A stretch of 64,000 nt of DNA from Ilyomonas sp963847085 (GCA_963847085.1 CAWJYO010000004.1:248001-312000), one strand, 5' to 3'; positions 37,747 through 46,678 are shown, counted from the first letter of the stretch. Numbers and translations are program-made. Notes: generated from the sequence alone by a model not told the origin.

Positions 37747-38760
37747 ATGCAACTTCAGCAAAACGTTTCTCTCAAAAGGTTCAACACGTTTGGTATTGAT
37801 GCAACAGCAAAAAGCTTTGCTGCCGTTGCTTCTGTTGATGAACTGAAAGAAGTGATGGAAAGCATCCTTTCAAATGAGAACATCTTCGTTCTTGGTGGAG
37901 GCAGCAATGTGTTATTTACGAACAATTTTGATGGTATTATCATTAAAAACGAATTGCGTGGCATTCAACTTTTTAGTGAAGATGAAAATCATTTTTACGT
38001 AAAAGCAGCGGCGGGTGAAAGTTGGCATCAGTTGGTGATGTATTGCATAGCTAACAACTATGCAGGTGTTGAAAATTTAAGTTTAATACCTGGTAATGTG
38101 GGTGCAAGCCCTATGCAAAATATTGGTGCGTATGGTAGGGAATTGAAAGATGTTTTTTATGAACTGGAAGCGTATGATATAAAAGAAAAATCAGTTGTAA
38201 CATTCACAAAAGAAGAATGCGGATTTGGCTACCGCGAAAGTGTTTTTAAGCACAAATACAAAGGCAGGTTTATTATTTTAAATGTGACTTTTCAATTAGA
38301 TAAAAAACCCGTTTTTCATACCGAATACGGTGCGATACAGCAAGAGCTGGAACGAATGAATGTTTCGCAATTGAGCATTGCTGCTATTTCAGAAGCGGTA
38401 ATTAATATCAGGAAAAGCAAGTTGCCCGATCCAACCCTAATTGGCAATGCGGGTTCTTTTTTTAAAAATCCAACGATTGATAATGAGCAGTTTTTTGCAT
38501 TAAAAAATACGTATCAAAGTATTGTTGGTTTTGCCGCAAATACGGGCAAAACCAAACTGGCTGCGGGCTGGCTCATTGAGCAATGCGGCTGGAAAGGTTA
38601 TAGAAAAGGCGATGCAGGCTGCTACGACAAACAAGCACTGGTGTTGGTGAATTATGGCAACGCAACGGGCAATGAAATCTACCAGTTATCACAGCAGATT
38701 ATTGAAAGTGTACAACAAAAATTTGACGTTTTACTGGAACGTGAAGTGAACATTGTATAA
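37747..38760 (+). CDS. murB: UDP-N-acetylenolpyruvoylglucosamine reductase
   Basis: 337 aa, type I MurB. FAD-binding motifs: FNTFGIDATA, LGGGSNVLFT, GAAGESWHQLV-like region, LIPGNVGASPMQNIGAYG, YRESVFKHKYKGRF. The catalytic region is DPTLIGNAGSFFKNP (Ser as proton donor), and the C-terminal lobe carries LAAGWLIEQCGWKG. Reduces UDP-GlcNAc-enolpyruvate to UDP-MurNAc in peptidoglycan synthesis. Its stop codon begins a motif variant (TAAAAACAAACG). Confidence 0.95.
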   Translation: MQLQQNVSLKRFNTFGIDATAKSFAAVASVDELKEVMESILSNENIFVLGGGSNVLFTNNFDGIIIKNELRGIQLFSEDENHFYVKAAAGESWHQLVMYCIANNYAGVENLSLIPGNVGASPMQNIGAYGRELKDVFYELEAYDIKEKSVVTFTKEECGFGYRESVFKHKYKGRFIILNVTFQLDKKPVFHTEYGAIQQELERMNVSQLSIAAISEAVINIRKSKLPDPTLIGNAGSFFKNPTIDNEQFFALKNTYQSIVGFAANTGKTKLAAGWLIEQCGWKGYRKGDAGCYDKQALVLVNYGNATGNEIYQLSQQIIESVQQKFDVLLEREVNIV

Positions 38761-38882
38761 AAACAAACGTTAGTAAAAGAAAGAAACCTTAAATAAGTTG
38801 TATTCATTTTTAGAGGTATGAAAATTGAATTATCTTGCTGCCGTTTCGATCACATTATTTCTTTATTTTTTAATTTCCCAGG

Positions 38883-39675
38883 TTGATTATTATTCTCGTT
38901 GCTTTTCGCCGCTCACTGGTATCTTTCGTTGTTTACACAAACATTTTTTCTTCATCGTTACGCTGCCCACCGCTCTTTTACCATGAGCAAAAGCTGGGAG
39001 CGTTTCTTTTTTGTGTTAACATGGCTTACACAAGGTTCCTCTTATTTAAGTGCTACTGCTTATGGCATTATGCACCGGATGCACCATGCGTTTACCGATA
39101 CGGAAGATGATCCACATTCGCCCTTGTTCGACAAGCATTTTTTTGCTATGATGTGGCGCACTAAAAATATTTACACTGATATTTTTACCGGCAAAACAAA
39201 AGTAGAGCCTCGTTTTACAAAAAATATTCCCCGCTGGAGAAGCTTTGATGCGTTTGCACATTCTAATTATTCACGCTTGTTTTGGGTAGGTATATATATT
39301 TGGTTTTATGTGGTTTTTGCACCTTCAGCCTGGTGGTTTTTATTGTTGCCTATTCACATTACAATGGGGCCGGTTCATGGTGTTGTTATCAACTGGTTTG
39401 CGCATAAATATGGCAGCGTAAATCATGAAACCGATAACACTTCGAAAAATCTTTTTAAAATTGATTGGCTGATGTTCGGCGAAGGCTATCACAACAATCA
39501 TCATGTGTTTCCATCGCGCAGCAACTTTGCTTCTGCCAAGGGCGAATTTGATCCTTGCTATCCTATTATTAAGTTATTAAATTATACCGGCGTTATTAAA
39601 ATGGTAAAGCCTGAAAAGCATACCAGCATTGCATTTGGGGCGAAGAAGGAGAAGTTGGAAATGGAAGAAGTGTAA
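38883..39675 (+). CDS. Acyl-CoA/fatty acid desaturase (start uncertain, probable frame break)
   Basis: At least 258 aa of a membrane di-iron desaturase. Three His boxes: HRYAAH, HRMHH and HNNHH (EGYHNNHHVFPS). The N-terminus is unclear. Family members begin with a hydrophobic strand before AAHWYLSLFTQTFFLHRY; here LIIILVAF is in another frame from 38883 and joins FAAHW across the T-run near 38901-38906. No ATG begins the repaired frame. An ATG at 38818 leads only to a 22-codon peptide. An indel is the simplest explanation. Introduces a double bond (delta-9 type by similarity). Confidence 0.82.
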
Positions 39676-39678
39676 GCG

Positions 39679-39689
39679 TTTGTTTTTGC
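39679..39689 (-). repeat. GCAAAAACAAA motif (exact)
   Basis: Starts 3 bases after the desaturase stop, in the same orientation relative to the gene as after ychF. Confidence 0.8.
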
Positions 39690-39699
39690 ACTAATTTTT

Positions 39700-39782
39700 A
39701 CCGCAGAGAATAGAGTTGAATGAGGTTTCGCAGAGTAAAAAATCTCTGCGTAAACTCTTTTCCTCACATTCTCTGCGGTTTA
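39700..39782. repeat. Imperfect nested palindrome (CGCAGAG family)
   Basis: Outer arms ACCGCAGAGAAT and ATTCTCTGCGGT are perfectly inverted; inner arms CGCAGAG and CTCTGCG flank an A/T loop. It lies between two converging genes and could act as a terminator. It resembles 'CGCAGAGACGCAGAG' intergenic repeats known from many genomes. Confidence 0.7.
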
Positions 39783-39788
39783 GTTTTG

Positions 39789-40370
39789 TCACAATTCAAT
39801 CTTCATCAAACCTAATTTATACAAGGCAAAAAACACCGTTGTCATGTGCATACTTTGAATGATTTCACCCCTCAATACCATTTCTACAAATTCTTTCATT
39901 GTTACTAAATCAACTTCTATTTCTTCATTCTCGTCAAAAGATTGCGGGTGCGTCAGCCTGCCGCCGGTTAACAAAAACATGTGCATCCAGTTGGCGTTGG
40001 TGCTTGGGTTGGGGGAAGTTCTTCCTAAGTATTCAGCCTTATCAAATGTATAACCTGTTTCTTCTACAAACTCCCGCCGAATGGCAGCTTCAAGAGTATC
40101 GTCTTCTGCATCTATGCAACCGCCTGGAATTTCCATGCACACTATTTCCAAAGCATGACGATATTGCTTTACCAAAACCACTTCGTTGTTCTCGGTAATA
40201 CCAACGCCAGTTACCCAATGCGGATATTCAATTACATAATAAGGGTCAATAACTTTTCCGTCCGGGCGCAGGCAACGGTCTTTGCGCGCGTGCAGCCATA
40301 CATCGTTAAATAAGTATTCAGTTGATAATGTTTTCCATCGTAGTTTGTCGTCATTTGTATGATCTACCAT
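39789..40370 (-). CDS. Nudix hydrolase (ADP-ribose pyrophosphatase-like)
   Basis: 193 aa from ATG 40370 (MVDHTNDDKLRW). The longer open frame upstream overlaps the neighbouring gene and is rejected. Nudix box GGCIDAEDDTLEAAIRREFVEETGY matches GX5EX7REUXEEXGU. Upstream EIVCMEIPGG and YVIEYPHWVTGV resemble the ADP-sugar and NUDT5-like branch. Hydrolyses a nucleoside diphosphate linked to another moiety. Overlaps the upstream YfiT-like gene by 7 bases, so the two are probably co-translated. Confidence 0.88.
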   Translation of the reverse strand: MVDHTNDDKLRWKTLSTEYLFNDVWLHARKDRCLRPDGKVIDPYYVIEYPHWVTGVGITENNEVVLVKQYRHALEIVCMEIPGGCIDAEDDTLEAAIRREFVEETGYTFDKAEYLGRTSPNPSTNANWMHMFLLTGGRLTHPQSFDENEEIEVDLVTMKEFVEMVLRGEIIQSMHMTTVFFALYKLGLMKIEL

Positions 40371-40891
40371 TGCATTCTTTCTCTTAGTGATAAAATATGT
40401 TGTGTGTGATGTTTGCTGTGCCATGCATACATGCCAAGCAGGAACCACAATGTGATTTCTTTTTTCTGTTCGGGATGATATACGGTGCGCATCCATTGCT
40501 CATCCGATAAGTCTTTGATTGCCGCATACCAGCGTTCGTGTAATGCAAAGAGTAAAGTGATGGAAATGTTGATGGGCAAGGCTTTCACGTCATTTAGCTT
40601 TGCCCATTCCGCTTCTTCATAAGGTTTGATGGTTGGAGCCTCTTCTGTCAAACCTAACTTAAAGCGGATGTAAGCATTCATGTGGCTGTCGGCAATATGA
40701 TGCACAAGTTGATGCACCGTCCAGCCACCATCACGATAAGGCGTTTGCAGTTGTGCTTCATCTAAATTATGAACTGCATTTTCAATATCAGAAGGCAGGT
40801 ATTGAATGTTTAATAACCAGCTCTTTTTTTGGCTTTCTGAAAACGATTTCGGCTCGTATTTGCCGATCGGATAACGCAAATCTGATTGCAT
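40364..40891 (-). CDS. YfiT/DinB-like metal-dependent transferase (bacillithiol transferase family)
   Basis: 175 aa, complete. The DinB_2 four-helix fold with HQLVHHIADSHMNAY and HSKHHTQHI supplies the metal-binding histidines. The beginning DLRYPIGKYEPK is diagnostic for the YfiT (BstA) group. Relatives transfer bacillithiol or hydrolyse small electrophiles; substrate not determined. Coupled to the Nudix gene by overlap, which suggests a detoxification or housekeeping pair. Confidence 0.82.
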   Translation of the reverse strand: MQSDLRYPIGKYEPKSFSESQKKSWLLNIQYLPSDIENAVHNLDEAQLQTPYRDGGWTVHQLVHHIADSHMNAYIRFKLGLTEEAPTIKPYEEAEWAKLNDVKALPINISITLLFALHERWYAAIKDLSDEQWMRTVYHPEQKKEITLWFLLGMYAWHSKHHTQHILSLRERMQW

Positions 40892-40922
40892 ATTGAATCA
40901 ATAAAAAGTAATAAGATTTTGG

Positions 40923-41037
40923 TAGTGGTACAGTTTGAAATATTTCAATTAAAACCTGTCAGGTTATACGTTTACGATAATCGCTAAGAATAAGTAAACC
41001 TGACAGGTTATCACCACTTTTTCAAACTGTACCACTA
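40923..41037. repeat. Nested inverted-repeat element, copy A (115 bp)
   Basis: Perfect 18-bp terminal inverted repeats (TAGTGGTACAGTTTGAAA at 40923-40940, its complement at 41020-41037). Inside are two copies of the self-complementary AAACCTGWCAGGTTAT. A related copy lies at 54176-54293. No coding capacity. Consistent with a MITE or a REP doublet mobilised in trans. Confidence 0.85.
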
Positions 41038-41067
41038 TTAAGATTTTGCAATATTAAATCTTCGTTT

Positions 41068-41248
41068 TTATCTATTCAAGTATTGCTTTTGATAAACGAT
41101 AAGTTCACAACCTTTGCGCTCATTGAAAAAATACGGTAAAGCATTGTATCTGATTTGAAAATTATTTTCCTGTAAAAACAAACTTCGCAAGGACAGAATT
41201 TCTTTTACATCCGTTTTGTAAACGTTAACTGCTATTTTGTTTTTACAT
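41068..41248 (-). pseudogene. Remnant or frame-broken short ORF behind the ABC ATPase
   Basis: If one T is removed after the ATG at 41248 (ATGTAAAAAC to ATGAAAAAC), a 59-codon frame opens. It reads MKNKIAVNVYKTDVKEILSL, continues through ENNFQIRYNALPYFF, and ends YLNR. The ENNFQIRYN segment resembles the beginning of some GNAT acetyltransferases, so this may be a truncated remnant; a genuine small gene is also possible. It starts 13 bases after the ABC ATPase stop. Confidence 0.3.
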
Positions 41249-41261
41249 TATTTTATTTCAG

Positions 41262-42023
41262 TTATTCTTCCCGAATGCTCTTTCCTGTCAGATGAATAAA
41301 CACATCTTCTAAGTTCGCTTCTTTCACTTGTTTAGGACGTTCAAAACCGGTGGCAACGAGGTCATCTATCATCTGGTCAGGCGTGGCTAAAGCAATAATA
41401 TTTCCGGCATCAATAATCGCTACGCGGTCGCACAAAATTTCAGCTTCATCCATGTAATGCGTGGTAATAATAACGGTAGTTCCCCGCTGCCGAATGTTGC
41501 CAATTAGATCCCATAAGTTTCTTCTTGCCTGCGGATCCAAACCCGTTGTGGGTTCATCTAAAAAAATAATCTTAGGTTGATTGATGAGCGTAACGGCAAT
41601 GGAAAACCGTTGCTTTTGTCCGCCGCTTAATTCTTTGTATTTGGCTTTGGCTTTATCGCGAAGATTCACGGAATCCAACACTTCTAAAGGCGTTATTTTT
41701 TTGTTGTATAAACCGGCAAACATATTCAGCAATTCCACCAAATTCAGATTAGGATAATAACCTGCTGTTTGCAATTGCACACCAATGATTTTCTTGATTT
41801 CTTCCGGTTGTTTATCCAAATTAAAACGGTCAACCATCACTTCACCGCTTGTTTTGGTACGAAGCGTTTCAATGATTTCAAGTGTAGTGCTTTTGCCTGC
41901 GCCGTTGGGTCCTAACAAACCAAATATTTCGCCTTCATATACATCGAATGAAATGCCTTTTACTGCTGTAAAATCGCCATATTTTTTTACCAGATTCCTT
42001 ACCGAAATAATGGTGTTGCTCAT
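41262..42023 (-). CDS. ABC transporter ATP-binding protein (DrrA/ABC-2 type)
   Basis: 253 aa. Walker A GPNGAGKST, Q-loop in VQLQTAGYYPNLN, signature LSGGQKQR, Walker B IIFLDEPTTGLD, H-loop TTHYMDEAE. The C-terminal GFERPKQVKEANLEDVFIHLTG is typical of DrrA-like ATPases that pair with ABC-2 permeases. The permease gene is not adjacent, which is unusual. It lies 9 bases downstream of the CAP-domain gene, same strand. Confidence 0.92.
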   Translation of the reverse strand: MSNTIISVRNLVKKYGDFTAVKGISFDVYEGEIFGLLGPNGAGKSTTLEIIETLRTKTSGEVMVDRFNLDKQPEEIKKIIGVQLQTAGYYPNLNLVELLNMFAGLYNKKITPLEVLDSVNLRDKAKAKYKELSGGQKQRFSIAVTLINQPKIIFLDEPTTGLDPQARRNLWDLIGNIRQRGTTVIITTHYMDEAEILCDRVAIIDAGNIIALATPDQMIDDLVATGFERPKQVKEANLEDVFIHLTGKSIREE

Positions 42024-42032
42024 GCGGGCAAG

Positions 42033-42533
42033 TTACTTCTTCAATACAAATATTTGGGTAAAATAAATAACACCCTGGTTGTTTTGTGCCACGCCAATGC
42101 CTGTGAGATTGTAATCACCTTCAATGTTTTTGCGATGTCCCGGGCTATGCAGCCAGCCATTCACTACTTCATCTGCGGTAAGTTGTCCATACGCCACATT
42201 TTCAGCGGCAGCGCTAATAAAACCAGTGCTTTTTTTAACAATATCAACACGGTTGTCAAAGCCTTCATGACCAAACGGTGTGCTTCCATTCATCATGTCG
42301 CGGCTATGCTGTGCGGCTTGTGAAGACGCAATATCAATCATTTGTAAAGGGCCTTTGCCAATAGATTGACGATGTTCATTTACCAATTCTAAAATGCGGC
42401 TGTTCATATTGGCAAGATCAATGCGGTTGTATGCCGTAAGCCGGTTGTGTAAATCTTTTACTTGTGCACAAGCTGTAAAATGGCTTGCGAGAATTAGGGC
42501 AAAAACAAAAAGGAAAGTTTTATTTTTTATCAT
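42033..42533 (-). CDS. Secreted CAP-domain (SCP/PR1, YkwD-like) protein
   Basis: 166 aa. Signal peptide about 1-23 (FTACAQ; a lipobox reading TAC is possible). CAP domain with LVNEHRQSIGKGPLQMI, AQHSRDMMNG, FGHEGFDNR, AENVAYG, and GWLHSPGHRKNIEGDYNLTGIGV. The His and Glu residues of the CAP cavity (HSRDM, FGHEGF, AENVA, SPGHRKN) are present. Function of bacterial members is unsettled. An exact copy of the window motif lies in the signal peptide codons (FVFA, 42499). Confidence 0.9.
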   Translation of the reverse strand: MIKNKTFLFVFALILASHFTACAQVKDLHNRLTAYNRIDLANMNSRILELVNEHRQSIGKGPLQMIDIASSQAAQHSRDMMNGSTPFGHEGFDNRVDIVKKSTGFISAAAENVAYGQLTADEVVNGWLHSPGHRKNIEGDYNLTGIGVAQNNQGVIYFTQIFVLKK

Positions 42534-42704
42534 ACTGCTAAGACGAATGTGTGTTCTGTTCGATTAAATGCTGTGCTGGTTTTTTGTTGATGCTAACATT
42601 TTGTTTTTCTCATTGGCAACAACCCCAGAAGCTATCTTTGTTTTTCTTTTTTAAACGATAAAAACATCTTTTCATTACAAACAATTTGCAAATAAAAAAT
42701 CAAC

Positions 42705-43970
42705 ATGGTGAAAGTTTTTAAGTTTGGAGGAGCCAGTGTTAATTCAACTGAACGGATTCATAATACATCCAGTATCATACAGCAATACGCGGCCGAAAAG
42801 TTGGTAATTATTATCTCCGCTATGGGAAAAACTACCAATGCTTTAGAGAAAGTTGCCGAAGCTTTTTATGCCGGTAACAAAGAAGAAAGCCTGCGTTTGT
42901 TTGAATTGGTAAAGCAACAACATATAACCACTGCCAAGTATTTATTGGTAACGCAATACAACAATTGCCTTTCTCAATTGAATGATTTTTTTACTGAAGT
43001 AGAATGGTTATTGCACGATAAGCCTGTTAAGCCTTTCGATTATTATTATGATCAGATTGTTCCGGTTGGCGAGTTGTTGAGCACGTGTATCATTAGTTAT
43101 TTTTTAAGCGAAAAAAGCATCGGGAATACATGGATTGATGTACGCGATATAATTCGTACTGACAATAATTTCAGAGATGCTAATATTAATTGGGCGATAA
43201 CAAATGCAAAAGTAAATGAACAGGTGTTGCCCTTATTAAAGGATAATAATATTATCGTAACACAAGGCTTTATTGGCAGCACAGATGAAAACGAAAGCAC
43301 CACGCTTGGACGTGAAGGCAGCGATTTTACCGCAGCCATTTTTGCCAATATTCTGAATGCAGAAAGTCTTACTATTTGGAAAGATGTGGAAGGTGTGATG
43401 AATGCCGATCCGCACAAGTTTGAAGACGCTCAACTGATCAACGAACTGAGCTTTGATGAAGTGATTGAAATGGCATATTACGGTGCGCAGGTGATTCATC
43501 CCAAAACCATAAAACCATTACAAAACAAACGCATTCCGCTGCATGTAAAATGCTTTTTAGATACAGCACTTGCCGGAACGACTATTTCGAACAAAGCCAC
43601 TAAACAATTGCCGCCTATTATTATTATAAAAGAAAACCAGGCGCTGCTTCATTTGCGCAGTCAGGATTTTTCGTTTGTGGGCGAAGCACCGATGAGTGAT
43701 CTTTACCAAATGTTTGGCGAGTTAAAACTAAAGCCTAATTTGATTCAAACCGGAGCCATTAGTTTGCAACTTTGTATGGATGATAAAAGTGATAAAGTAA
43801 GCCAGCTTGCTGCGGCAGCTTCATCTATTTTTGATGTGCAGGTAGAACGCGATTTAAGCCTGCTTACTATCCGGCATTTTACGGATGATGTACTTCAAAA
43901 AATGCTGCAAAACAAAACCATTGTACTGCGGCAACAAACCAAAGAAACCATACAGGTTTTGTATCAATAA
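42705..43970 (+). CDS. Aspartate kinase
   Basis: 421 aa, monofunctional. The amino-acid kinase domain starts KVFKFGGASVNSTERI; the nucleotide and aspartate sites include SAMGKTTNAL, GREGSDFTAA and WKDVEGVMNADP. It contains SFDEVIEMAYYGAQVIHPKT, which is typical. C-terminal ACT-like regulatory region about 300-421. It begins lysine, threonine and methionine synthesis. A perfect -7 box TATCTTTG lies at 42633-42640, 65 bases upstream of the ATG. Confidence 0.93.
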   Translation: MVKVFKFGGASVNSTERIHNTSSIIQQYAAEKLVIIISAMGKTTNALEKVAEAFYAGNKEESLRLFELVKQQHITTAKYLLVTQYNNCLSQLNDFFTEVEWLLHDKPVKPFDYYYDQIVPVGELLSTCIISYFLSEKSIGNTWIDVRDIIRTDNNFRDANINWAITNAKVNEQVLPLLKDNNIIVTQGFIGSTDENESTTLGREGSDFTAAIFANILNAESLTIWKDVEGVMNADPHKFEDAQLINELSFDEVIEMAYYGAQVIHPKTIKPLQNKRIPLHVKCFLDTALAGTTISNKATKQLPPIIIIKENQALLHLRSQDFSFVGEAPMSDLYQMFGELKLKPNLIQTGAISLQLCMDDKSDKVSQLAAAASSIFDVQVERDLSLLTIRHFTDDVLQKMLQNKTIVLRQQTKETIQVLYQ

Positions 43971-43997
43971 AAAATCCCCGCACAAGTGCAGGGATTT
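43971..43997 (+). terminator. Intrinsic terminator of the aspartokinase gene
   Basis: AAATCCC and GGGATTT arms with an inner GCAC/GTGC pairing. The exact motif TTTGTTTTTGC follows at 44007-44017, between the two convergent genes. Confidence 0.7.
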
Positions 43998-44022
43998 CAG
44001 AACCACTTTGTTTTTGCCTCAT

Positions 44023-44574
44023 TTACATCTTAGGCAGCAATACATGATTAACAACATGTATCACACCGTTGCTTTGATTCACGTCCGCGATGGTTACCAT
44101 TGCCTTTCCGCCGTTTTCATCCCAAATCCAAATGCCACCGTTCTTATCCATACTTGCATACAAATTATCGCCTTCTACCGTTTTCAAAGTGGCTTTGCCA
44201 TTGGCTTCTTTAATCATCTTTTTTAAATCATCAGAGTTGATTTTTCCGGCTACTACATGATACTTTAAAATGCTTTGTAGCTTTTCTTTATTTTCAGGTT
44301 TCAGTAGGTTGTCTACTGTGCCTTTTGGTAACATATTGAAAGCTTCATTGGTTGGTGCAAATACAGTGAACGGACCTGCGCCTGATAACACATCAACAAG
44401 GTCGGCAGCTTTTACGGCTGCTACCAAAGTAGTGTGGTCTTTTGAGTTCACTGCATTCTCTACAATGTTCTTGGTTGGGTACATAGGTGCGCCGCCAACC
44501 ATCTTCGTGCTTTGCGCAAATGTGCTAACTGAAATACTTGCGGCAATCATTGCCAGTGCTACTAATTTTTTCAT
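44023..44574 (-). CDS. Secreted fasciclin (FAS1) domain protein
   Basis: 183 aa from ATG 44574 (MKKLVALAMIAASISVSTFAQ, signal peptide). One FAS1 domain: FTVFAPTNEAFNMLPKGTVDNLL, KYHVVAGKI, and the closing VNQSNGVIHVVNHVLLP. Cell-surface or periplasmic adhesion-type domain. Monocistronic, convergent with aspartokinase. Confidence 0.92.
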   Translation of the reverse strand: MKKLVALAMIAASISVSTFAQSTKMVGGAPMYPTKNIVENAVNSKDHTTLVAAVKAADLVDVLSGAGPFTVFAPTNEAFNMLPKGTVDNLLKPENKEKLQSILKYHVVAGKINSDDLKKMIKEANGKATLKTVEGDNLYASMDKNGGIWIWDENGGKAMVTIADVNQSNGVIHVVNHVLLPKM

Positions 44575-44789
44575 AAAAATTGCTTTCATTCAGTTACGGT
44601 GAATGAAGGGGTTATGGTTTTATGAAGCTTTGTTTTTGTGAAAAATTTGTAATTTTTACAATCAACTGCAAGAAGCGTTAAAGCTTGTTTATAAAGGGTG
44701 CCTACAACAATTGTGAATATTTTAAAAGATAGTTGCGAGTATGAGTTATCTGTTATTTAGACTAATGAGACAACTCTATCATCATGCAA

Positions 44790-45225
44790 TTAGTTCACAT
44801 ATCGGAATCTTTTTCTTCCGTCCTGAACTTCGATTTTCTTTATTGTGTTGAGTGGAATTGTTTTTCTTATCCAAGTCATGTGTCTTGACTGAACTCCAGT
44901 TATTGAAATTTCATTCACACGAAGTAAATCAAAATAAAACATTGTTCTTTTATTGTCGTTGTTAGTAAAACGAATTTCGATTGAAGGACTATTTTTAAGC
45001 TCAAGGAGTTACCTTTTTTGTCAACGCATTTTATAATCTCTATTGGATAAGCTTTATATTTTACTACGTCTCCCATTGGTCCACGAGTGGCAACTTCTCG
45101 TAAATTGGAAGTATCAAAACTTGAAAATTGTTGTTTAAAACTGTCAATTGGGATATAATATGTTTTACAAGAACTAAAGAAAAAAATAACTCCGATAATA
45201 ATTCAAAAAACAAAGTTGTTTTCAT
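44790..45225 (-). CDS. Lipoprotein of unknown family, hidden by two frame breaks
   Basis: No long ORF exists here, but three bottom-strand segments join if two single-base losses are allowed. ATG 45225 gives MKTTLFF. After a one-base repair comes IIIGVIFFFSSCKTYYIPID, a signal peptide with lipobox SSC. After a second repair near 45004 (TTGAGCTTAAA for TTGGAGCTTAAA) comes SLELKNSPSIEIRFTNN. The protein, about 145 aa, ends KIEVQDGRKRFRYVN. The consistent amino-acid composition and correct lipoprotein start argue for a real gene. The ending suggests a domain in which a surface repeats IxxIxV strands. Function unknown. Confidence 0.55.
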
Positions 45226-45291
45226 CGTCATTTCAGTCAGATAATAAGTAGTTAAGCGTAGAAATGAAGTATGATTAAGGCAATATAACAG

Positions 45292-46124
45292 CTACGATGC
45301 TTTTCCCATCACATACAATTCCGTCATAGTAGGTGTAGGGCTGCCACCGGCTTTTTCAAGCGTTATCGCAAAGGCATCTGCCTTAGCAAAATCAAGCATT
45401 TGTTGCGGCGTTGTTTTTGGAGAATTCATCATACCTGCATTCACAGGCTTGCCATCAACAATTGCCCAGAGTTGATATTGCTTTCCGGCAGGCGCATCGG
45501 GCAGCGATATATCGGCTGCATACACACGATGCGTGGCCTTATTCCAAAACAATTGCACCAAAGCTTCGGGTTTGCCGGGTACGTGTGTGAGGTTTATTTT
45601 TTGATAATTGGTATCCTGGTAAAGGTTTAAATTTTGCTGCAATGTAAGCGTGCTTTGCTGCAACTGGCTTACTTTAGAAGTCATGTTATCCGCTACCTCA
45701 TGATAATGTTTATTGGCAGAACTTAAGTGCGAAATCACTGCCGCACAAATGATCAAAGCAATCACCGAAGCCGCCAGCATCAATGCAGGTAGCACTCGTT
45801 TAGGGCGTTGCATCGGAATTACTTTCGCTTCTTTTTGTTCATCAACAACGTTCATCGTGTTGTTCCCTTTTACACTATTTTCTTCTGTTGGCAGTGAACG
45901 TAACGTTTCGAACAAACTTTTTTTTATTTGTGGCGAAGGAACATCCGTTGCAGTTCCGCTTCATTGCTGATTTGCAACAGCGATTGCTCAATGTCGTCTA
46001 TCTCTTTTTTTATTTCGGGAAACAGTTCGGAAAGACGCGCAACTTTTATGTTGTCTTCTTCCGAAAGCATACCCAGAACATAAAGTTCAAGATCACCGGA
46101 CGATATGATGCAACTTATATCCAA
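45292..46124 (-). CDS. Anti-sigma factor, RskA-like C-terminal domain (one frame break)
   Basis: About 277 codons once joined. The N-terminal part reads MDISCIISSGDLELYVLGML from a TTG at 46124, the usual beginning of Bacteroidota anti-sigma factors. A lost A in the A-run near 45927 breaks the frame. Repair gives FLRHKIKKSLFETLRSLP. One TM helix (LPALMLAASVIALIICAAVI) is followed by the periplasmic RskA domain (KQYQLWAIVDGKPVNAG). It holds the ECF sigma factor encoded 13 bases upstream until a signal releases it. Confidence 0.85.
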
Positions 46125-46137
46125 CGTTTTAAAATAA

Positions 46138-46678
46138 TTATGGTTTTATTTTATTTCTTAAAAACGAAATTGCGCTTCTCATTCTTGTTTTTACTGTTCC
46201 CACAGGTATCATCATAATCTTCGAAATTTCTTCCTGTGTAAACCCTTTAAAATAGGCAAGGTCAATTAGTTTTGCGTTATCGGCAGGCAAAGTGGTCAAC
46301 ACTTTTTGCAAGCCAATGTCTGCAAATTTGTTTTCGACCGTGCCGTCCATTATAGTTACGTTATCTTGTAGGGTTGTAGTTTTACTTTGCTTATTAAATT
46401 CTTTCGAGCGGGTACGGTCAATCGCTAAATTCCTTGCTATGCTTATCATCCATGTGTAAAGCCTTCCTTTACTAATATCGTATGTCTGAATATTTTGCCA
46501 CACTTTCACAAACAATTCCTGCAATACGTCTTCTGCCACTTCCTGTTGCGGAATAATTTGCTTTAATAACGGTGAAGATTGCTTTCGAGTAATTATCATA
46601 CAAAAAACGATAAGCCTGTTCATCGTGCTGTTTCAGGCTCGTTAGCAATTGGTCTTCTGTATAATGCTGATTTTGCAA
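46138..46678 (-). CDS. ECF-type RNA polymerase sigma factor (one frame break)
   Basis: About 180 codons after repair. Begins MQNQHYTEDQLLTSLKQHDE from a TTG at 46678 (an in-frame stop lies just upstream), then the region 2 sequence RFLYDNYSKAIFTVI. An extra A near 46586 (ATTAAAGCAAATT for ATTAAGCAAATT) shifts the frame; after repair QEVAEDVLQELFVKVWQNI follows. Region 2.4 is GRLYTWMISIARNLAIDRTR, and region 4 has the helix-turn-helix FTQEEISKIMMIPVGTVKTR. Operon with its anti-sigma factor; probably autoregulated, target unknown. Confidence 0.88.
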
